DNA from: JBBAAW01 sp964574405
GTDB lineage: Bacteria > Patescibacteriota > WWE3 > UBA101185 > UBA10185
Direction: 5' to 3'
Length of the DNA: 9,199 nucleotides
Assembly: GCA_964574405.1 (NCBI GenBank)
Contig: CAZNNN010000028.1
Span: 1-9,199, forward strand
In this document: positions 6,134-9,199 of the stretch, piece after piece
Layout: the number at the start of each line of letters is the position of its first letter
Numbering within the stretch: position 1 is the first letter of the stretch
Translations under genes and position numbers: made by a program
Notes under the pieces: generated by a model
What the model was told of the DNA's origin: nothing
Seen by the model: only the letters and a program-made list of their open reading frames with translations
Database searches by the model: none

Positions 6134-6867
6134 ATCTAATCCGTTTTTCTACCCACGCTTTCGTCTCTCAGCGTCAGTACATCCCCAGACAGCTGGCTAC
6201 CCCCTTGGTGTTCCCTATGATATCAACGCATTTTACTGCTCCACCATAAGTTCCGCTGTCCCCTAGATGTCTCTAGTTGCGCAGTATTAAAAGCAGTTTT
6301 TGGGTTGAGCCCAAAGATTTAACTTCTAACTTACACAACCGCCTACAGAACTCTTTACGCCCAGTAAATCCGGACAACGCTTGCACCCTACGTATGACCG
6401 CTGCTGCTGGCACGTAGTTTGCCGGTGCTTTATCGAAGTTTACAACCCTAGGGCTGTCATCCTTCACGCGGCGTCGCTGCATCAGACTTTCGTCCATTGT
6501 GCAAAATTCCCAATTGCTGCCTCCCGTAGGAGTAAGGCCCGTGTCTCAGTGCCCTTCTGGCCGTTCGTCCTCTCAGACCGGCTACCCGTTATAGGCTTGG
6601 TGGGCATTTACCCCGCCAACTACCTGATAGGCCATAGGCTCATCCTTAAGCGCCATACATTGCTGTACAGCTTTATCTGCCGAAGGCAGACACATAGAGT
6701 ATTACTCCAGCTTTCGCCGGGCTATCCTCTACTTATGGGTAGATTCCTGTGTGTTACTCAGCCGTTCGCCACTGTTAAATGATCTTGCGACTATAAAACC
6801 GTTCGACTTGCATACCTTAGGCACGCCGCTAGCGTTCGTCCTGAACTAGGATCAAATTCTCAAAGTA

Positions 6868-6955
6868 ACATGCTTCGCACATTTTTCACTCGCATAAATG
6901 CTCGTGAAACAACATGCTTTCGCATGTACCTCGTAGGCATAAATGCCCCCGAGGT
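6868..6955 (-). promoter_or_regulatory. 16S leader with duplicated hairpin pair
   Basis: Immediately 5' of the mature 16S the transcript holds four hairpins in two repeats. A1 (6928-6955) is ACCTCG/CGAGGT enclosing GGCAT-TT-ATGCC. A2 (6912-6927) is ACATGC-GAAA-GCATGT. B1 (6884-6909) is TTTCAC/GTGAAA, a GA/GA internal loop, then GCAT-TT-ATGC. B2 (6868-6882) is a degenerate copy of A2 around TGC-GAA-GCA. Both repeats end in GCATGTT. B2 abuts the estimated 16S 5' end. A processing or folding role is inferred. Confidence 0.6.
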
Positions 6956-7027
6956 AACATTCTTTTCGCCTTTCAACCTTTGAATAGAGTTAAAAGGACT
7001 TTTTTTCTTACCTATACTTTTTCACGA

Positions 7028-7042
7028 GTTTTCAAAGAGCTA
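7028..7042 (-). promoter_or_regulatory. boxA-like antitermination signal of the 16S transcript
   Basis: The leader contains GCTCTTTGAAAAC (7028-7040 on the minus strand), very close to rRNA boxA elements such as TGCTCTTTAACA of E. coli and the TTCTTTGAAAACT form known from Bacillus. It lies about 17 nt after the predicted transcription start. BoxA binds NusB-S10 and lets RNA polymerase read through long structured rRNA, which would matter for a 3.9-kb intron-rich gene. Confidence 0.65.
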
Positions 7043-7063
7043 AATTAATACGAGACAAACGAC

Positions 7064-7092
7064 ACCATACCAAACTAAAGTGTTTGTGTCAA
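7064..7092 (-). promoter_or_regulatory. Promoter of the 16S rRNA gene
   Basis: On the minus strand, a perfect TTGACA (7087-7092), a 17-nt spacer and TATGGT (7064-7069). Predicted start is near 7057, giving a leader of about 190 nt. The -35 box lies about 30 bases from the ATG of the divergent methyltransferase gene. Confidence 0.75.
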
Positions 7093-7122
7093 TAACAATA
7101 GCGAATCTGATAGACTGTTGGC

Positions 7123-7692
7123 ATGAAACATCGGAGGTATGCTAGCCGGGCGGGGGAAAAACTGGAATTTGCTTTAAAGTCGTTCAATTTTGATGTAAAC
7201 GGGTTGGTTTGCGCGGATTTTGGATCGTCAACCGGCGGGTTTGTGGACTGCTTACTGCAACACAGAGCCAGCAAAGTTTACGCGGTGGAAACAGGCTACG
7301 GACTGTTGGACTGGAAATTGCGTAACGACGAGCGAGTGGTGGTTATGGAAAAAACCAACGCGGTGTATATGGAACTTCCGGAAAAAGTCGATCTCATTAC
7401 TATTGACGCGGGTTGGACAAAGCAGTCGGTGATTCTACCATCCGCTTATAGGAATTTAAAGGATGGTGGGAGGGTAATTTCTTTGGTGAAACTAAGTTTT
7501 GAGGTTGGTAAAGAGGGACGGCAGGTTAAGGACAATGATTCCGAACAGATCTTAAAAAGAGTCACTTTGGATGCCGTTAACGCGGAGTTTCAAGTTGTCG
7601 ACCGAATAAAGTCGCCCATTTTAGGGGCTAAGGGTAAAAACATCGAGTATCTGTACCTATTACAGAAACTTGACGCGTACCACGATTTATAA
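7123..7692 (+). CDS. TlyA-like FtsJ-fold rRNA 2'-O-methyltransferase lacking an S4 domain
   Basis: 189 residues. From YASRAGEKLE at residue 6 onward it follows the methyltransferase domain of TlyA. The SAM-binding loop is DFGSSTGGFVDCLL (32-45), then VYAVETGYGLLDWKLR and VVVMEKTNA. The FtsJ-type tetrad can be read as K13, D95, K123 and E175. TlyA proteins methylate ribose 2'-OH groups of cytidines in 16S (C1409) and 23S (C1920) in mycobacteria. Full TlyA is about 240-270 residues because of an N-terminal S4 RNA-binding domain, which is absent here; upstream DNA is the 16S promoter, so no split domain is hidden there. DVSFISL and LVKPQFE of typical TlyA appear as DAGWTKQ and LVKLSFE. The start is ATG at 7123 without a Shine-Dalgarno; TAGACT lies 6 nt upstream, fitting a leaderless mRNA. 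Target and activity are inferred. Confidence 0.88.
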   Translation: MKHRRYASRAGEKLEFALKSFNFDVNGLVCADFGSSTGGFVDCLLQHRASKVYAVETGYGLLDWKLRNDERVVVMEKTNAVYMELPEKVDLITIDAGWTKQSVILPSAYRNLKDGGRVISLVKLSFEVGKEGRQVKDNDSEQILKRVTLDAVNAEFQVVDRIKSPILGAKGKNIEYLYLLQKLDAYHDL

Positions 7693-7878
7693 TGCCCTCA
7701 ACTCGTTTGATGTCACAATTTGCAATATCAAACCTTTGAACGCTGAAGCTGTAAGCTTAAAAAAGCTATAGTAGTAGTAACAAAATAGCTCTTATAAATC
7801 TAACCAGTTTTCTGCTAATATAGATCCTAATCTGCCCCTCTGTTCATTTTCAAAGATTGACACCATGTTGGTAAAGCA

Positions 7879-8412
7879 GTGTATTTTACTGATAAACTCG
7901 CCACCCTTTTTGCGGTGGAAAAGTTAAAAAACCTTAAACGGCAGTTAAAACTTACAGACAGTTATGAATTTAAATACCACAGATCGAAGGAATATGTTAA
8001 AGAAGCCTTCTTCAAAGTCGCCAAAAATATGGACTGTAAATTTTTTAGCCTGGTTATAAAGAAAAACTCAATTGACCCTACTTTAAATTATGGCGAGTGC
8101 TTGGGTTATTTACTGAATCATACCCGTAACTGTTTAGTTTCTGACACCTCCAGCTTGTTGATAATTATAGACGGCGAGGGAAGTGATCGTTACCTAAACG
8201 ATATTAAAAAAACTCTTAAAAAGAGCGTCTCAGATGCGCATACGGAAATAAGATACAGCAATTCTAAAAACGACGAACTGATACAGATTGCAGACATGAT
8301 TTCTGGCTTGGTCTACGAAATGGAAGGTGGGACTAGCAAAAATAATGGAAAACAGGCTCTTTATACTAAAATACGCCGTTTCTATCGCGGTCTAACCCGG
8401 AACGCAGTCTAA
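7879..8412 (+). CDS. DUF3800-family protein, N-terminally truncated
   Basis: 177 residues from a GTG at 7879; the frame is closed by a TGA at 7858-7860. The body resembles DUF3800: KLKNLKRQLKL..YEFKYHRSKEYVKEAFFKV, then FFSLVIKKNSI, LLIIIDGEGSDRYLNDIKKTLKK, and the C-terminal ELIQIADMISGLVYEME signature. Family members usually open with an IDDSG/IDESG strand some 35-40 residues before this point. It is missing, and I found no trace of it in the other frames of 7693-7878. The family is predicted to have an RNase H-like fold and is common in accessory regions; its function is not established. The missing N-terminus holds an acidic residue likely needed for catalysis, so this may be a 5'-deleted pseudogene. 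It converges on the polyamine gene with 69 bases between stops. The gap 7693-7878 otherwise holds only a weak 6-bp hairpin. Confidence 0.65.
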   Translation: MYFTDKLATLFAVEKLKNLKRQLKLTDSYEFKYHRSKEYVKEAFFKVAKNMDCKFFSLVIKKNSIDPTLNYGECLGYLLNHTRNCLVSDTSSLLIIIDGEGSDRYLNDIKKTLKKSVSDAHTEIRYSNSKNDELIQIADMISGLVYEMEGGTSKNNGKQALYTKIRRFYRGLTRNAV

Positions 8413-8481
8413 AGGACTACTATTCAAAACGGCGCCAATTTCAGTAAAGATATGGTAGCACACCGTGCGATAATAATCAAA

Positions 8482-9199
8482 TTACTCTACCTGCGTGAGT
8501 TCAATGGACTGGGTTTGGAAAAGTTGGGCAAAAGTGTTCGCCAAAACTTGCTTGTTAAAAAGAGGCACGCAGGTAATAAGATCAATATGGATTGCACTGT
8601 ATTCTGGCCAAGTGTGAATTAACAAGTTGGAGTTGGATAAAATAAAGGTAAGCGAGTAGCCGTAAGGTTTAAATTTAAAGATTTCCGATTGTACCACATT
8701 AAGTTTGTGAATATTGCAAAATTCCCCGGCGATTTTTTGAAGTTGTTTTTTGGAATCTATGATATTGGCAGGCACTTTAGCTAACTTCAGAATGAAGTGA
8801 TCCACATAAGGAAACTTTTCCTCTTGTTGGGCTTCAAAAGTGTAGATAGTGGATGGAGAAAGCACCGCTTGGGCGTTGGTGTGAGGCGTAGTTTGCAAAA
8901 TATACAGCGTGCTAGCGTTACCAACGGACTCCGCCCCAGTGTAGCGGGCAAAATTGTATAAGACATCTTCCTGCCACAAGCCAAAACGGTTTATTACCTC
9001 CTGTACTTTTAAATATTTTTCTGGCGACTTAAAAGACGCCCCGTAATGAATAAAAATATACTTGCCCTTTTGTAGCCTTTGATTGTAACCCACAAGTTCC
9101 ACGGCGCGTTTGAGAAAAAGTCCAAAACCGGATTTGGTATAGGGCGGATCGGTTAAAACAACATCAAATTTATTATTAAAATGCTTGTCTAGGCTGTTT
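8482..9199 (-). CDS. Fused BpsA-like aminopropyltransferase and S-adenosylmethionine decarboxylase (5' partial)
   Basis: The frame stays open to the window edge, so the N-terminus is outside; 238 residues are visible. Visible residues 12-22 read FDVVLTDPPYT, followed by FLKRAVELV, GKYIFIHYG, FARYTGAESVGNASTLYILQTTP. This is the C-terminal half of the branched-polyamine synthase family BpsA (DUF43 type), which transfers aminopropyl groups from decarboxylated AdoMet. After a short linker, about residues 129-238 are a prokaryotic AdoMet decarboxylase (SpeD/SpeH): YGYSLTFILSNSNLLIHTWPEYSAIHIDLITC. Residues equivalent to Thermotoga Ser55, Ser63 (pyruvoyl source), His68 and Cys83 are all present. 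The Glu before the cleaved serine is Asn and the following His is Asn. One polypeptide could thus make decarboxylated AdoMet and use it. The internal GTG at 9102 is not the true start. Confidence 0.85.
   Translation of the reverse strand, partial: NSLDKHFNNKFDVVLTDPPYTKSGFGLFLKRAVELVGYNQRLQKGKYIFIHYGASFKSPEKYLKVQEVINRFGLWQEDVLYNFARYTGAESVGNASTLYILQTTPHTNAQAVLSPSTIYTFEAQQEEKFPYVDHFILKLAKVPANIIDSKKQLQKIAGEFCNIHKLNVVQSEIFKFKPYGYSLTFILSNSNLLIHTWPEYSAIHIDLITCVPLFNKQVLANTFAQLFQTQSIELTQVE

Larger units (their letters stand above)
2965..6867 (-). rRNA. rrs: 16S ribosomal RNA, interrupted by three introns
   Basis: The small-subunit rRNA gene, identified from conserved blocks: the 5' GATCCTAG region, CTACGGGAGGCAGCA, GTGCCAGCAGCAGCGGTCAT, GGATTAGATA, GCACAAGCGGTGGAGCATG, GGCTGTCGTCAGCTCGT, CACCGCCCGTCA, GAAGTCGTAA and the anti-Shine-Dalgarno end CACCTCCTTT (anti-SD core complement at 2969-2973). 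Exons in transcript order are 6867-6134 (E. coli about 1-793), 5156-4569 (794-1396), 3756-3667 (1397-1498) and 3009-2965 (1499 to the end). They total about 1457 nt, short for a bacterium but normal for the Candidate Phyla Radiation. The introns occupy 6133-5157, 4568-3757 and 3666-3010. Unusual bases in conserved places include A at 526 and C at 532 in the 530 loop and G in the 920 region (AATTGGCGG). The ends are estimated by alignment from memory with the E. coli molecule and may be off by a few bases. No 23S or 5S gene follows in the window. Confidence 0.97.

Noticed and set aside
6273..6782. Frames of 74 and 133 codons on either strand over 16S exon 1
   Set aside because: They cover conserved rRNA sequence (530 loop, 340 region); chance frames in a structural RNA.
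7764..7790. AGCTAT/ATAGCT hairpin between the TlyA-like and DUF3800 genes
   Set aside because: Six-base arms around a 15-nt loop without a following T-run; expected by chance in A/T-rich sequence.
1..9199. CRISPR array, transposase or reverse transcriptase
   Set aside because: No regularly spaced direct repeats and no transposase or RT motifs were seen in any frame.

Overview
The window most likely comes from a Candidate Phyla Radiation (Patescibacteria) bacterium. The reasons are an intron-bearing 16S rRNA gene of about 1.46 kb mature length, altered universal primer sites (including a 530-loop variant), several starts without a clear Shine-Dalgarno, and compact gene spacing. I lean to the WWE3/Microgenomates side, but I cannot fix a lineage without a tree. 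UGA appears to be a normal stop.

Layout. A BRO-N/DinD-like protein (52-912, minus) lies downstream of trpS (1147-2142, minus), and two inverted repeats sit between them. A tRNA-Ile(GAU) with encoded CCA and its own promoter (2146-2264, plus) is back-to-back with trpS. It converges on a NUDIX hydrolase (2281-2706, minus). A trailer with stable stem-loops (2837-2962) leads to the 16S rRNA gene (2965-6867, minus). Its promoter, boxA and structured leader lie at 6868-7092. A TlyA-like 2'-O-methyltransferase is divergent from it (7123-7692, plus), followed by an N-terminally truncated DUF3800 protein (7879-8412, plus). A BpsA-AdoMetDC fusion enters from the right edge (8482 to beyond 9199, minus).

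The centrepiece is the 16S gene. About 1457 nt of exon in four pieces are interrupted by three introns, after E. coli-equivalent positions 793, 1396 and 1498. Introns 1 and 3 are group I: each has a U before the 5' splice site, a terminal G, and P7 strands of the GACU/AUAUAGUC type, and they share a homologous core. Intron 2 looks like a group II intron: EBS1/IBS1, EBS2/IBS2 and delta pairings, a domain V-like hairpin with a CGC triad, and a domain VI with a bulged A eight nucleotides from the 3' end. It encodes a LAGLIDADG protein rather than a reverse transcriptase. The three homing-endonuclease genes are in different states: intron 1 intact with two motifs, intron 2 intact with one motif, intron 3 frameshifted with the second motif apparently deleted.

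The genes around the 16S suit translation and its upkeep (trpS, tRNA-Ile, TlyA-like methylase), plus polyamine synthesis at the right end. No 23S or 5S gene lies within the window on the transcribed side, so the 16S appears to be a stand-alone unit here.
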